Positions 8,313 through 16,136 of a DNA stretch of 33,118 bases are shown here, in pieces; the stretch's first letter is position 1; each line of letters begins with the position of its first letter. This DNA is from an uncultured Bacilli bacterium. GTDB taxonomy: Bacteria > Bacillota_I > Bacilli_A > RF39 > UBA660. The stretch lies in the NCBI GenBank assembly GCA_934141575.1, contig CAKPCJ010000011.1, positions 1-33,118 of the forward strand, read 5' to 3'. The notes below the pieces were generated by a model. That model was not told the DNA's origin. It saw only the letters and a list, made by a program, of their open reading frames with translations, and searched no databases. Made by a program: the position numbers and the translations under genes.

Positions 8313-9329
8313 TTATTTACTTATTTTTAATAAATATAATGTAGTTCTAACCATTTGCGCACTATAACCCATCTCATTATCATACCACGCTAATACTTTA
8401 ACTAGTTGCCCAGCTTCGGTATTTATAATATTAGTAGATAATCCATCAACTAACGCTCCAGAAATAGTTCCTACTACGTCACATGATACTACTGGATCTT
8501 CTGTGTATTTCAACGTTGAATTTTGATTGTTTTTAAATGCCTCATTTATTTGTTCAACTGTTACGTTATGTGATAATTCTAAACTCAAATCTACAATCGA
8601 TCCATCGCAAACTGGAACTCTTAGTGCAAGTCCATCCAATTTTCCAGATAAGTTAGGTAATACTTTTCCTATAGCGCTTGCTGCTCCCGTTGATGTTGGG
8701 ATGATATTTTCTGCTGCTGCTCTTCCACGACGTGCTTTTATTCCTTTTTTGTGTGGAATATCTAGTGTGCTTTGATCATTTGTATAAGCATGTACTGTTG
8801 TCATCATACCCTTTTCTATACCAAACTCATCATCTAAAACTTTTAAAACAGGTGCTAAACAATTTGTAGTACAGCTTGCTGCTGAAATAATTTGCTCACT
8901 TCCATCTAATTCATGATGATTAACATTATATACTATTGTTTTTAAATCTCCCTTAGCAGGAGCACTTATTACTACATGTTTTGCTCCGGCATCTATATGT
9001 GCCATTGCTTTTTCTTTATCTGTAAATACACCAGTACATTCATAAACAGCATCTACTTCTAGCTTACCCCAAGGAAGATTTCTTGGATCTTTTTCAGCAA
9101 ATACTTTTATGATTTTATCACCAATAATTAAATTGTTGTTATCTTTATCAAAGCTTACGTTTTCATCAAATCTTCTATGAGCAGTATCATATTTTAGTAA
9201 ATATGATAATTGTTCTACATCTGTTAGGTCATTTATTGCTACTATATTAAAATTTTCATTATCGCTCATTAATCTAAATACTAGACGTCCTATACGTCCA
9301 AATCCATTTATTGCTACATTATATGCCAT
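8313..9329 (-). CDS. gap: glyceraldehyde-3-phosphate dehydrogenase, glycolytic type
   Basis: The 338-residue enzyme oxidises glyceraldehyde 3-phosphate to 1,3-bisphosphoglycerate with NAD. The Rossmann motif INGFGRIGR is at residues 7-15, the catalytic cysteine is Cys153 in SAASCTTNCLAP, and His180 in TVHAYTNDQ is its partner. The sequence AINDLTD near residue 31 resembles NAD-specific glycolytic GapA enzymes rather than NADP-using GapB types. The C-terminal WYDNEMGYS block is intact. The ATG is preceded by AGGAGA at a normal distance. It lies 21 bases after the nucleoside kinase gene and before pgk, an unusual upstream partner for the gap-pgk pair. Confidence 0.97.
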   Translation of the reverse strand: MAYNVAINGFGRIGRLVFRLMSDNENFNIVAINDLTDVEQLSYLLKYDTAHRRFDENVSFDKDNNNLIIGDKIIKVFAEKDPRNLPWGKLEVDAVYECTGVFTDKEKAMAHIDAGAKHVVISAPAKGDLKTIVYNVNHHELDGSEQIISAASCTTNCLAPVLKVLDDEFGIEKGMMTTVHAYTNDQSTLDIPHKKGIKARRGRAAAENIIPTSTGAASAIGKVLPNLSGKLDGLALRVPVCDGSIVDLSLELSHNVTVEQINEAFKNNQNSTLKYTEDPVVSCDVVGTISGALVDGLSTNIINTEAGQLVKVLAWYDNEMGYSAQMVRTTLYLLKISK

Positions 9330-9350
9330 ATATATTCATCTCCTATATTT

Positions 9351-11000
9351 TTATTCAAAAGCACTACCACCAATAAACTCCCTAAGTAAAGAATCTTTAG
9401 GTACACTGTCACTAGGTATTGGTAAGAATAATCTTAGTATATTTAATAATCTTATTGCTTCATAGTAATTTGGATCATCACTATTAACTGCAAATAGCAA
9501 TGGTTCCACATATGTTTTTAATAATCCTATCTCGTATACAAGTGAGGTGTTAAATACCACATCCGCCTCATCTTGAAATGAGAATACGTATTTTTCTTCA
9601 CCTTCTCTAACAGTTCTCCATGATTTTAATGTCATAGAAGAAGTATATCCCCTTGTCCTATTGTCTCTTACCATTCTTCTCATAAGTCTCATATCTGTAG
9701 ATCTAAGTCTATTAAAATTATCTATGTTAAGACTAGTAAGTGGGCTTATATATATTTTAAATTTATTTTCTCTAGGTATTGAACTTGTTAATATCTCATT
9801 TAAACCATGTAGTCCTTCAATTACCAAAATATCATTATCACCAAGTTGTAGGTACCTATTTCCATATACTTTCTTTCCTTCAATAAAATCATATGTAGGC
9901 ATTTGTACTTTTTCTTTATTTAATAATTTTGCCAAGTGATCATTAAATAATTTTAAGTCAAGCGCGTTAACACTTTCAAAATCTAGATTGCCTTTTTCAT
10001 CTTTTTTGCACTCATTTCTATCTAAGAAGTAATCATCTAGACTTATTGGATGTGGCTTCATTCCAAGCCCTCTTAGATAAAGGCTTAACTTTTTGCTAGT
10101 CGTTGTTTTTCCGGATGAACTAGGACCGGCAATCAAAACTATTTTCACTTCTTTTCTAGAAACTATTTCTTTAGCTATATTTATTAAGTTGTTATTTTGA
10201 AACATTTCTGAAATAGATATAATATTATTTATATCAGAATTTGATATTAATTGATTTAATTCATATGATTCAGAAACACCAATTGACTCTAACCATTTTG
10301 TGTATTCTTCGAATGCATTAAATACACTTTTATGATGTATGTACTTTTGAATTTCAATACCTGTAAATTGGTTTGGATATTGTAAAACAACCCCATTAGG
10401 TTCAACATAAGTTAAATCAAATTTTTTTAGTTGACCTGTACTGTATGGCATTTTACCATAAAAGTAGTTATATGTATTATCTAATTTATATAGATTTATA
10501 TATGAATTACTTATATAATTAAGTACATTAACTAAATCATTTCTATTGTGCTTTGCAAAATACGCTATGGCCTCTTTTCTAAGAACATTACATTTTATAA
10601 ATGGTATATTTAAATCGATTGTATCTTGCATTTCCTTTTTAACATTATTTACAATATCATTATCAAGTGTTATTCCAGATACAGAAAAGTATAATCCTTT
10701 ATCTGCTGAATGTTCACATTTTAATATAGCTTCATTCCCACATACTCTTTTGAAAGCATACTCAAGTACATAGTTAAGACCATTTTCATATACTTTATTT
10801 CCCATATTAGATAGGCAATCCAAAAACTCTATTTTTTGTGAAGATATAATCTTATCGCTAAGATCTTTTAAATCATTGTTAGCTATCACTGAAACAATAT
10901 CATTTTCATTTTGAAAGTCACGACTAATATCGTAATATGTTACATTCTTTGGATAGGTTTTTTCTACACCATTACATGTTATGGTTATCTTGTCATTCAT
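9351..11000 (-). CDS. TGS-domain nucleoside (uridine) kinase
   Basis: The 549-residue protein has three parts: an N-terminal TGS-like domain (about residues 1-60), a threonyl-tRNA synthetase-like second domain (about 65-210, with SADKGLYFSVSG and YFYGKMPYSTGQLKKFDL), and a C-terminal uridine kinase-type P-loop domain. The P-loop GPSSSGKTTTSKK starts near residue 292 and the SLDDYFLDRNE block follows. This layout defines the long nucleoside kinases of clostridia, Thermotoga and relatives, which phosphorylate uridine or similar nucleosides. An in-frame ATG 15 codons upstream lacks a ribosome binding site. AAGGAAGGGA sits just before the ATG at 10998-11000, so that start is used here. It is the first gene of the operon running through gap and pgk to the prepilin. 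The exact substrate is not certain. Confidence 0.85.
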   Translation of the reverse strand: MNDKITITCNGVEKTYPKNVTYYDISRDFQNENDIVSVIANNDLKDLSDKIISSQKIEFLDCLSNMGNKVYENGLNYVLEYAFKRVCGNEAILKCEHSADKGLYFSVSGITLDNDIVNNVKKEMQDTIDLNIPFIKCNVLRKEAIAYFAKHNRNDLVNVLNYISNSYINLYKLDNTYNYFYGKMPYSTGQLKKFDLTYVEPNGVVLQYPNQFTGIEIQKYIHHKSVFNAFEEYTKWLESIGVSESYELNQLISNSDINNIISISEMFQNNNLINIAKEIVSRKEVKIVLIAGPSSSGKTTTSKKLSLYLRGLGMKPHPISLDDYFLDRNECKKDEKGNLDFESVNALDLKLFNDHLAKLLNKEKVQMPTYDFIEGKKVYGNRYLQLGDNDILVIEGLHGLNEILTSSIPRENKFKIYISPLTSLNIDNFNRLRSTDMRLMRRMVRDNRTRGYTSSMTLKSWRTVREGEEKYVFSFQDEADVVFNTSLVYEIGLLKTYVEPLLFAVNSDDPNYYEAIRLLNILRLFLPIPSDSVPKDSLLREFIGGSAFE

Positions 11001-11035
11001 TAAAATCCCTTCCTTTAGACATTCCCCTATTTTAA

Positions 11036-11049
11036 AGTATAACATTATA
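11036..11049 (-). promoter_or_regulatory. candidate -10 region for the nucleoside kinase-glycolysis operon
   Basis: Two overlapping -10 candidates are visible on the minus strand: TATAAT at 11044-11049 and an extended TGTTATACT ending at 11036. Neither has a convincing -35 box. They lie 36-49 bases upstream of the chosen start codon. Confidence 0.4.
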
Positions 11050-11099
11050 TGCGTATTTTTTCTAGTGAATATATTATATTTATCACAAATTTACAAAAT

Positions 11100-11127
11100 T
11101 TATTGTCGATTATTGCATTGAATAAAA
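11100..11127 (+). repeat. 28-base direct repeat, copy 1
   Basis: This copy matches 12548-12575 in the same orientation with only two differences: TTATTGTC[G/A]ATTATTG then [C/T]ATTGAATAAAA. The pair brackets the unrecognised gene at 11175-12326, with the copies about 1.45 kb apart. This copy lies between that gene's terminator and the nucleoside kinase promoter region. Confidence 0.75.
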
Positions 11128-11130
11128 ATC

Positions 11131-11166
11131 AAAAAAACATAGATAGTTAAACGTTACCTATGTTTT
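11131..11166 (-). terminator. intrinsic terminator of the unrecognised gene at 11175-12326
   Basis: The arms at 11134-11142 and 11158-11166 form a nine-pair stem (AAAACATAG with CTATGTTTT) followed by a T run on the minus strand. It separates this gene from the nucleoside kinase operon. Confidence 0.8.
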
Positions 11167-11174
11167 ATTAGTTT

Positions 11175-12326
11175 TTACATACTTTTACCAGTATCTTGTA
11201 ATTCATTTTTACCAAATTCTTTTTCTAATCTAGTGCAATACTCATCCAGTTGTTCTTGATTATATTTTTGAAATTTAAGCAGATTCATTTTGAATCTTAT
11301 TTGATTTAAATTAGGTTGAAGCTGTTCTATAACACTATCAATTTGATAACATTTTTGGAACTCTGTTGATGGCGATAATGACATATTTAATTGGCTTATA
11401 TACTCCATCATCAGTTCAAATTCAAGCGGTGAAAACGATTTTTTATCAATAAGAGATGGGCAATTATATGCGTCTAATACATATTGATATGCGATATCAG
11501 AAATATTTTGGTATTTATTAGTTTTTTTATTCAAAGCATATATTGTTTTGGTAAATTTTCTTACCTCATTTTGATTTGTTGTAAATGTATCAGCCTCAAT
11601 AAATAATGGATTTGCTCCTTGCTCAAAATCACGCTTGTTCGAATAAACTGCAGTATATGATAGAGTTGACATCGGATTATTTCTACCTGTTTTTTCTATA
11701 TCTTGGGCATCTTGTCCAATACGCTTAGAATATACAAAACCATTATTCTTAAGTAATTGGACATCATATTGTGTAATAATTTCACTCGAAACCATTTTGC
11801 TTAAAAAATCTGCTTCAAAAAATTGTGGTATATAAGCATTCTTAATATAATCAAGATTTCCATTTATCATTGTCTTTTCTGGGTGTATTGTACCAAGAAT
11901 ATTGTACATATCTACAATTCTATTTGCTCCCACTTTATTTTGTTCTTCTTCTGAAAAGTCCTCAGTTTTCCTTGGAGAAGGTGAAATGTATTGATATTTT
12001 GCGCCATACTCCAGGCTATACCAATTTCCATTAGATTTTGTATATGTAGTATTCCATTTATTACTTACTTCCTCTTCTAACATTTCAGTAGAAGTTTTAG
12101 CTTCAATTACCTTCGAATCACATTCACTAGTAATACTTATAACCGCATCATTTATTCGTATTTTAATATCAGATTTTAATTTTCTTATCTTAGGATCATA
12201 ATCATCTGCATAACATTCAAAAAATTGACCATCTATTTGTCCAGATAAACTATTATTATTATGGTTTACCTCAAAAATCATATTTCCACCTAACGAATTG
12301 ATTATATCTAATAAATTTTTTCTCAT
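11175..12326 (-). CDS. protein of unknown function (383 residues)
   Basis: I do not recognise this protein. It is largely polar with no signal peptide or membrane segment, so it is probably cytoplasmic. It is rich in Asn, Gln, Ser and Lys. Aromatic clusters such as NGNWYSLEYGAKYQYISPSPRK stand near residues 98-120, and a charged, helix-prone C-terminus follows residue 300. No catalytic motif stands out. The start is supported by AGGAG seven bases before the ATG. It has its own promoter and terminator, so it is a one-gene unit, and near-identical 28-base repeats flank it at 11100 and 12548. This arrangement suggests an inserted cassette. Base composition is similar to its neighbours. Confidence 0.7.
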   Translation of the reverse strand: MRKNLLDIINSLGGNMIFEVNHNNNSLSGQIDGQFFECYADDYDPKIRKLKSDIKIRINDAVISITSECDSKVIEAKTSTEMLEEEVSNKWNTTYTKSNGNWYSLEYGAKYQYISPSPRKTEDFSEEEQNKVGANRIVDMYNILGTIHPEKTMINGNLDYIKNAYIPQFFEADFLSKMVSSEIITQYDVQLLKNNGFVYSKRIGQDAQDIEKTGRNNPMSTLSYTAVYSNKRDFEQGANPLFIEADTFTTNQNEVRKFTKTIYALNKKTNKYQNISDIAYQYVLDAYNCPSLIDKKSFSPLEFELMMEYISQLNMSLSPSTEFQKCYQIDSVIEQLQPNLNQIRFKMNLLKFQKYNQEQLDEYCTRLEKEFGKNELQDTGKSM

Positions 12327-12405
12327 ATTTTACTCCTATATTTATATTATTATTTTAAAATTAATTCTACACATGGCTTATGAATAACTTTTTTAATCTA
12401 AGTTT

Positions 12406-12434
12406 ATAATATATTAACTTTAAATATTAGTCAA
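12406..12434 (-). promoter_or_regulatory. promoter of the unrecognised gene at 11175-12326
   Basis: The minus strand has TTGACT at 12429-12434, a 17-base spacer and TATTAT at 12406-12411. The transcript would have an AT-rich leader of about 70 bases before the ATG, with no clear stable structure. Apart from this promoter and the repeat, the gene-free stretch 12327-12614 shows nothing I can name. Confidence 0.55.
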
Positions 12435-12547
12435 TAATAATAATGATGTTATATCATAATTTTTACGCAATTATTTTACATGTAAAGTTACTGCTCAATA
12501 TTTTAAAATTATTAACTTATTTGTCTATCATTGATTAATATATAATT

Positions 12548-12575
12548 TTATTGTCAATTATTGTATTGAATAAAA
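12548..12575 (+). repeat. 28-base direct repeat, copy 2
   Basis: This copy matches 11100-11127 at 26 of 28 positions in the same orientation. Its right end overlaps the likely -35 box of clpP, so it may be a shared regulatory site, a footprint of insertion, or both. Confidence 0.75.
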
Positions 12576-12593
12576 TGTGTTGTTTAGTATAAA
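12566..12593 (+). promoter_or_regulatory. candidate promoter of clpP
   Basis: The plus strand has TTGAAT at 12566-12571, a 16-base spacer and TATAAA at 12588-12593, about 20 bases before the clpP ATG. The -35 box lies at the end of the 28-base repeat. No CtsR-type operator was recognised. Confidence 0.45.
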
Positions 12594-12614
12594 TATATTA
12601 GTAGGTGATATTTT

Positions 12615-13184
12615 ATGAATTTAGTTCCTACTATTATAGAAAAAACAAATTATGGTGAAAGGGCTTTTGATATATATTCTAGATTATTAAAGGATAGAAT
12701 TATTTTGTTGTGTGGAGAAATTGATGACTCTGTTTCAAATAGCATAGTTGCACAATTGCTTTATCTAGATTCTCAAAACAATGAGCCGATTAATATGTAT
12801 ATTAATTCTCCTGGTGGTTCAGTTACCGCTGGCATGGCAATATACGACACAATGAATTATATTAAAAGTGATGTATCAACAATATGTGTTGGAATTGCTG
12901 CTTCTATGGGAGCGTTTCTATTATCAAGTGGAAAGAGAGGCTTGCGTTATTCTCTTCCTAACTCAGAAGTAATGATTCATCAACCACTTGGTGGTGCATC
13001 TGGTCAAGCAACAGAAATAAAGATTCATGCTGAACACATACTAAAAACAAGAGAAAAATTAAATAATATTTTGGCAAAAAATACTAAAAAAAATCTGCAT
13101 CAAATAGAAATTGATACAGAACGTGATAATTATTTAAGTGCCGATGAGGCGTTGGAATATGGCTTGATTGACAAAATAATTTAA
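12615..13184 (+). CDS. clpP: ATP-dependent Clp protease proteolytic subunit
   Basis: The 189-residue serine peptidase forms the barrel of the Clp protease and works with a ClpX- or ClpC-type ATPase in protein quality control. The catalytic triad is complete: Ser97 in GIAASMGA, His122 in MIHQPLGG and Asp171 in DTERDNYLSADEAL. The MYINSPGGSVTAGMAIYDTM block at 61-80 is typical. Family members usually have 190-200 residues; this one ends directly after LIDKII, so the C-terminal tail is short. GTAGGTGAT, about six bases before the ATG, is the ribosome binding site. It is one of only two plus-strand genes here, and its stop codon directly abuts the stop of convergent trmL with no base between. Confidence 0.96.
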   Translation: MNLVPTIIEKTNYGERAFDIYSRLLKDRIILLCGEIDDSVSNSIVAQLLYLDSQNNEPINMYINSPGGSVTAGMAIYDTMNYIKSDVSTICVGIAASMGAFLLSSGKRGLRYSLPNSEVMIHQPLGGASGQATEIKIHAEHILKTREKLNNILAKNTKKNLHQIEIDTERDNYLSADEALEYGLIDKII

Positions 13185-13691
13185 TTATTCCTCTATAAAG
13201 TTTGCTCCCTTATGTGGTTCAGTAAATAACAAATCTCGATAATTTTGTTGCCTTAAAGCTTCATAAACCATTATAGCAACGCTATTTGAAAGGTTAAGTG
13301 CTCTTACATCTGCTGTCATTGGTATTCTCATACAATGTTCTAGGTCTTTTTGCAAAATTGACTTTGGTATGCCTGTTGATTCTTTTCCAAAAATAAAATA
13401 TATATTTTCATCCACATTACTGTAATTAAATGATGTATGTGGTTTTTTTCCATATCTCGTTAAATAATAGTATATACCACTATTTTTTGATTCAAAATCT
13501 TCAAAATTTTCATAGACTGTATAATCACATTTATCAATATAATTAACGCCGCTTCTCCTAATATATTTTTCATCTAAAGAAAAGCCAAGTGGTTTAATTA
13601 AATGCAACTTGCATCCAGTTGCTACACAAGTTCTCATTATATTTCCAGTATTTCCAGGAATTTCTGGTTCAAATAAAACTACATTAATCAT
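13185..13691 (-). CDS. trmL: tRNA (cytidine/uridine-2'-O-)-methyltransferase, TrmL family
   Basis: This 168-residue SPOUT-class enzyme 2'-O-methylates the wobble nucleotide (position 34) of certain leucine tRNAs using S-adenosylmethionine. The family signatures are clear: INVVLFEPEIPGNTGNIMRTC at the N-terminus, YFIFGKESTGIP near residue 100, and the knot region MRIPMTADVRALNLSNSVAIMVYEALRQ near 120-150. The length is normal. Its start overlaps the end of the upstream thioredoxin-like gene by eight bases (ATGATTAA). The Shine-Dalgarno GAGGTG lies inside that gene, so the two are probably translated together. It ends exactly where convergent clpP ends. Confidence 0.95.
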   Translation of the reverse strand: MINVVLFEPEIPGNTGNIMRTCVATGCKLHLIKPLGFSLDEKYIRRSGVNYIDKCDYTVYENFEDFESKNSGIYYYLTRYGKKPHTSFNYSNVDENIYFIFGKESTGIPKSILQKDLEHCMRIPMTADVRALNLSNSVAIMVYEALRQQNYRDLLFTEPHKGANFIEE

Positions 13692-14187
13692 TTAAATAGT
13701 TCACCTCATACGTATCCAAAAATTTTAATACATCAGCTGGTGTACTTATTTTTTTTATTTCTATTAGTTCTTTTTCAGTATATTTTAATATAACTGGTAA
13801 ATCATTAACATTTAAATTATTAATATACTCTTTTACCTTTTCCTTATAGTTCTCTTTATACTCATCTCTTATATCTTTTAAGTTTAGGTAAACTATGTGG
13901 TCTCTTAGATTGTACTTAATTATTACTTCTTTAAATTCAAGTTCAAATTCTCTACACGCTTGTTCGTCTGAAAAGCAAGTATATATAAAAGCATCTGGAT
14001 TTTCAGTTAAGAAATCATTTAACTCATTTAGTTTAATTTCATTTAAATACTCATTAAGAATTGCTACGCTTAAATCACTTTCTTTGTGCATTTTATATAA
14101 TTTAACACAATATACACAAGAAGACGCTATCACTATTAAAATAATAGTCAATATTATATAATTAATTTTGATTTTTTTTTCTTTCAT
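13684..14187 (-). CDS. membrane-anchored thioredoxin-like protein of unknown function
   Basis: The 167-residue protein has one N-terminal membrane segment (about residues 8-28, basic before it) and a domain that should lie outside the membrane. The order of elements resembles a thioredoxin fold: a DAFIYTCFSDEQACREF strand and helix near residue 65, then HIVYLNLKDI, then NDLPVILKY, where the proline may be the cis-proline of thioredoxins. The two cysteines of CFSDEQAC are six residues apart rather than in CxxC, so normal disulfide exchange is doubtful. Small proteins like this occur in Bacilli, but I cannot give a function. It has a promoter of its own and AGGTGA before the ATG. Confidence 0.7.
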   Translation of the reverse strand: MKEKKIKINYIILTIILIVIASSCVYCVKLYKMHKESDLSVAILNEYLNEIKLNELNDFLTENPDAFIYTCFSDEQACREFELEFKEVIIKYNLRDHIVYLNLKDIRDEYKENYKEKVKEYINNLNVNDLPVILKYTEKELIEIKKISTPADVLKFLDTYEVNYLND

Positions 14188-14207
14188 ATTATCACCTATC
14201 TAGATAT

Positions 14208-14236
14208 ATTTTATCAAAATGTTATAGTAAAAACAA
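14208..14236 (-). promoter_or_regulatory. promoter of the thioredoxin-like gene and trmL
   Basis: The minus strand has TTGTTT at 14231-14236, a 17-base spacer and TAAAAT at 14208-14213, about 20 bases before the ATG. It lies just after the terminator of the preceding gene. Confidence 0.55.
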
Positions 14237-14250
14237 GTTAATATTTATTA

Positions 14251-14280
14251 AAAAAAGAAGCCTATTTTTTCTTTGGCCTC
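14251..14280 (-). terminator. intrinsic terminator of the unrecognised gene at 14262-14840
   Basis: GAGGCC at 14275-14280 pairs with GGCTTC at 14257-14262 (one G-T wobble), and a T run follows on the minus strand. The TAG stop at 14262-14264 lies at the border of loop and 3' arm, so the 5' arm is coding. Confidence 0.75.
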
Positions 14281-14840
14281 AATTCTTCTTTAATTTCATC
14301 AAGTTGATTTATAAGTTTTGAACTTTCTTCATTTTCTAAATATATAGTATCCAAATCCTTCTTAAACAATCCCTTTTCATATCTTGTTTCAACAAATGAG
14401 GCTATTGCGGCTTCGCATAAATTTATATTACTTTTCATTGCAGTTATCAATTCATATGCATTGCCGTTCTTCATTTCTTTAACGATAAATGGTACAACGT
14501 TACTAGCAGAAAAATTAGTTGATTCCATATTTAGTTTCCCAACACATTGCAATTTACACCACGTCATCTTAGTTATATATGCATCAAACTTAACGGCATT
14601 TTTAATAAGTTCTATAATTAGCCCATCTTGACCTAATTCTCTGATGTTTTTCCTAGAGCGATTACTTCTAGTAAAATAATGAAAATTTAACTTATCATCA
14701 CTTCCAATTACACTTTCACCAATTATACATTGTAATAGTTCATATTTGTATTCTTGATATTCTTCGCTTGAATATGATTCTTTTTGTGCAATTAGAGTTT
14801 CAGCCAATGCTAAGTCTATTAATCTTGCTGTATTTTCCAT
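14262..14840 (-). CDS. protein of unknown function (192 residues)
   Basis: I do not recognise this protein. It looks soluble and mostly helical, with no signal peptide or membrane segment. Notable stretches are HYFTRSNRSRKNIRELGQDGLIIELIKN near residues 54-81, CKLQCVGKLNMES near 95-107, and a charged C-terminal helix after residue 160 ending in KKK. No enzyme motif was found. The start is well supported by AGGAGG seven bases before the ATG and by an extended -10 promoter. It also has its own terminator, so it forms a single-gene unit in a stretch of small, apparently independent genes. Confidence 0.65.
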   Translation of the reverse strand: MENTARLIDLALAETLIAQKESYSSEEYQEYKYELLQCIIGESVIGSDDKLNFHYFTRSNRSRKNIRELGQDGLIIELIKNAVKFDAYITKMTWCKLQCVGKLNMESTNFSASNVVPFIVKEMKNGNAYELITAMKSNINLCEAAIASFVETRYEKGLFKKDLDTIYLENEESSKLINQLDEIKEELRPKKK

Positions 14841-14864
14841 CAGTAATCCTCCTATCTATTAAGA

Positions 14865-14870
14865 ATTATA
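14865..14870 (-). promoter_or_regulatory. extended -10 promoter of the unrecognised gene at 14262-14840
   Basis: The minus strand reads TGTGGTATAAT, a perfect -10 box with the TGn extension, about 24 bases before the ATG. No -35 box is recognisable, as often seen with extended -10 promoters. Confidence 0.6.
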
Positions 14871-14973
14871 CCACAAAAAACAATATATTTTTAATGCAAA
14901 ATAAATGGATATGTAAAGTAAATATCATTTTAATAGTATTATATAGTTATTACATGCTTTTTTATATGTAAAT

Positions 14974-15000
14974 AAAAAAACTAATTCTTTTTTGAATTAG
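14974..15000 (-). terminator. intrinsic terminator downstream of the metalloprotease-like gene
   Basis: CTAATTC (14981-14987) and GAATTAG (14994-15000) form a seven-pair stem, followed by seven T on the minus strand. It lies about 80 bases past the stop codon at 15083, and that interval holds nothing recognisable. Confidence 0.75.
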
Positions 15001-15082
15001 ACATTTATCGAAACATGGTAGTTCGAGTATATTTTCTTATATAGTCCTAAAGAAAGAAGTATAACAACTTTTTTATAACTAA

Positions 15083-15907
15083 TTATAAAGTTTTTTTACT
15101 TGCTGAGAAATCTTCTAAAATTTTATATAAATTCATATTAATACATTTCTCAACTAACTGGTTATCATCTTGTATTATGTAATTATTAATTAAATAACCA
15201 GAAAGAATATTTGCCAATGGATATTGTAATAAATAATTTATAATATTATAAGGAACATCATACTTTATTATAGATTTTATTTTTTTTATATCAATATCAC
15301 TTTCTGCAATTGTTCCTTTTTGTCTATATAAATTTTCATAATATAACTCATTTTCAATGGCTTCCACTATTTTATTTTCAAAATACATTCTATTATTTCT
15401 TCTAGTATTAATTAAATCTTCGTGATCTTTATTTAATAACCAATTTTCTAATTTTTTTTCAACATAAAATGCAAAGGTTTCGGATAAAAACCAATACTTA
15501 TCAGGAATAATTGGGGGTGTGCTATTCCTGTCAATAAAATGAGCTAACTCATGAACTATCATAAAAAGGTCACCATCATTTCCACATAGACTAATATTTG
15601 TTGTATTATTCTCTGTATCAGTAAAAGAATTATTATTTTTGTTAATGATAATTCTTCTGCTTTGAATATTCTCTATAATATTGTTGTAGTATTCCATATT
15701 ATATTCTTTATAAAACTCAAGAGCCATTTCTAAGGGGTTTTCTATTTCAGTAGAGTAATTTTGCTTTTCAATGGCAACATTAGTAGTATTAAAAGTATTT
15801 ATTAGTTGATAAATAATATCGCTTTTCAAAAATTTCTTATACGTCAATTCTAATTTTACTTGTTCTATAAATTTTTTTATTTGTTGTTCTTTCGTATATA
15901 TCGCCAT
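15083..15907 (-). CDS. HExxH zinc metalloprotease-like protein
   Basis: The 274-residue protein contains VHELAHFID with His119, Glu120 and His123, followed 20 residues later by Glu143 in WFLSETFAFYVEK. Two histidines plus a downstream glutamate are the zinc ligands of gluzincins, so a peptidase is likely. The order loosely resembles M3-type oligoendopeptidases, but the protein is far shorter and I cannot assign a family. There is no signal peptide, so it should act in the cytoplasm. The N-terminal third is helical and Asn/Lys rich. The ribosome binding site is poor: an AGG touches the ATG directly. The start is therefore uncertain and expression may be low. No clear promoter was seen between it and tRNA-Cys. 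Confidence 0.65.
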   Translation of the reverse strand: MAIYTKEQQIKKFIEQVKLELTYKKFLKSDIIYQLINTFNTTNVAIEKQNYSTEIENPLEMALEFYKEYNMEYYNNIIENIQSRRIIINKNNNSFTDTENNTTNISLCGNDGDLFMIVHELAHFIDRNSTPPIIPDKYWFLSETFAFYVEKKLENWLLNKDHEDLINTRRNNRMYFENKIVEAIENELYYENLYRQKGTIAESDIDIKKIKSIIKYDVPYNIINYLLQYPLANILSGYLINNYIIQDDNQLVEKCINMNLYKILEDFSASKKTL

Positions 15908-16016
15908 CCTATTTATTTGAATATGTAATTTTCCACGACAAATTACAAGCGTATTTATAAATTGATAATTGAATTTAATTTTACATATTTACTTTACCAT
16001 AAATTTTTGTATTATA

Positions 16017-16043
16017 AAACTCGAACCTTTATAGTTCGAGTTT
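16017..16043 (-). terminator. stem-loop after tRNA-Cys, probable weak terminator
   Basis: AAACTCGAAC (16034-16043 read on minus) pairs with GTTCGAGTTT (16017-16026) over ten pairs with a seven-base loop. Only a short TTTTAT follows, so termination may be incomplete and the metalloprotease-like gene could be read through from the tRNA promoter. Confidence 0.55.
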
Positions 16044-16053
16044 GAATATCTAT

Positions 16054-16127
16054 TGGAGGAGCTAGTCGGATTTGAACCAACGCTCGGGGAGTTGCAGTCC
16101 CATGCCTTACCACTTGGCTATAGCTCC
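16054..16127 (-). tRNA. tRNA-Cys (anticodon GCA)
   Basis: The minus strand folds as a complete 74-base tRNA with an encoded CCA end. The acceptor stem is GGAGCTA/TAGCTCC, the D arm GCCAAGTGGTAAGGC, the anticodon loop CTGCAAC with GCA in the centre, and the T arm GTTGGTTCAAATCCGAC. The discriminator base is U, as expected for cysteine tRNA. The outermost anticodon-stem pair is a T-C mismatch; the other four pairs hold. I saw no second copy of its 3' end that would mark an integrated element. Confidence 0.97.
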
Positions 16128-16136
16128 ATGTAAAGA

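Noticed and set aside
14768..14971. A 67-codon plus-strand hydrophobic open frame
   Set aside because: It starts inside the gene at 14262-14840 on the other strand, has no ribosome binding site, and crosses that gene's promoter.
15001..15082. Small RNA between the metalloprotease-like gene and its terminator
   Set aside because: No promoter or stable conserved structure could be recognised; it is probably just the 3' untranslated region.
16017..16127. tRNA-Cys as an integration site for an element carrying the VirD4-like gene
   Set aside because: No second copy of the tRNA 3' end was seen, no integrase is present, and the VirD4-like gene lies on the 5' side of the tRNA, opposite to the usual integration side.
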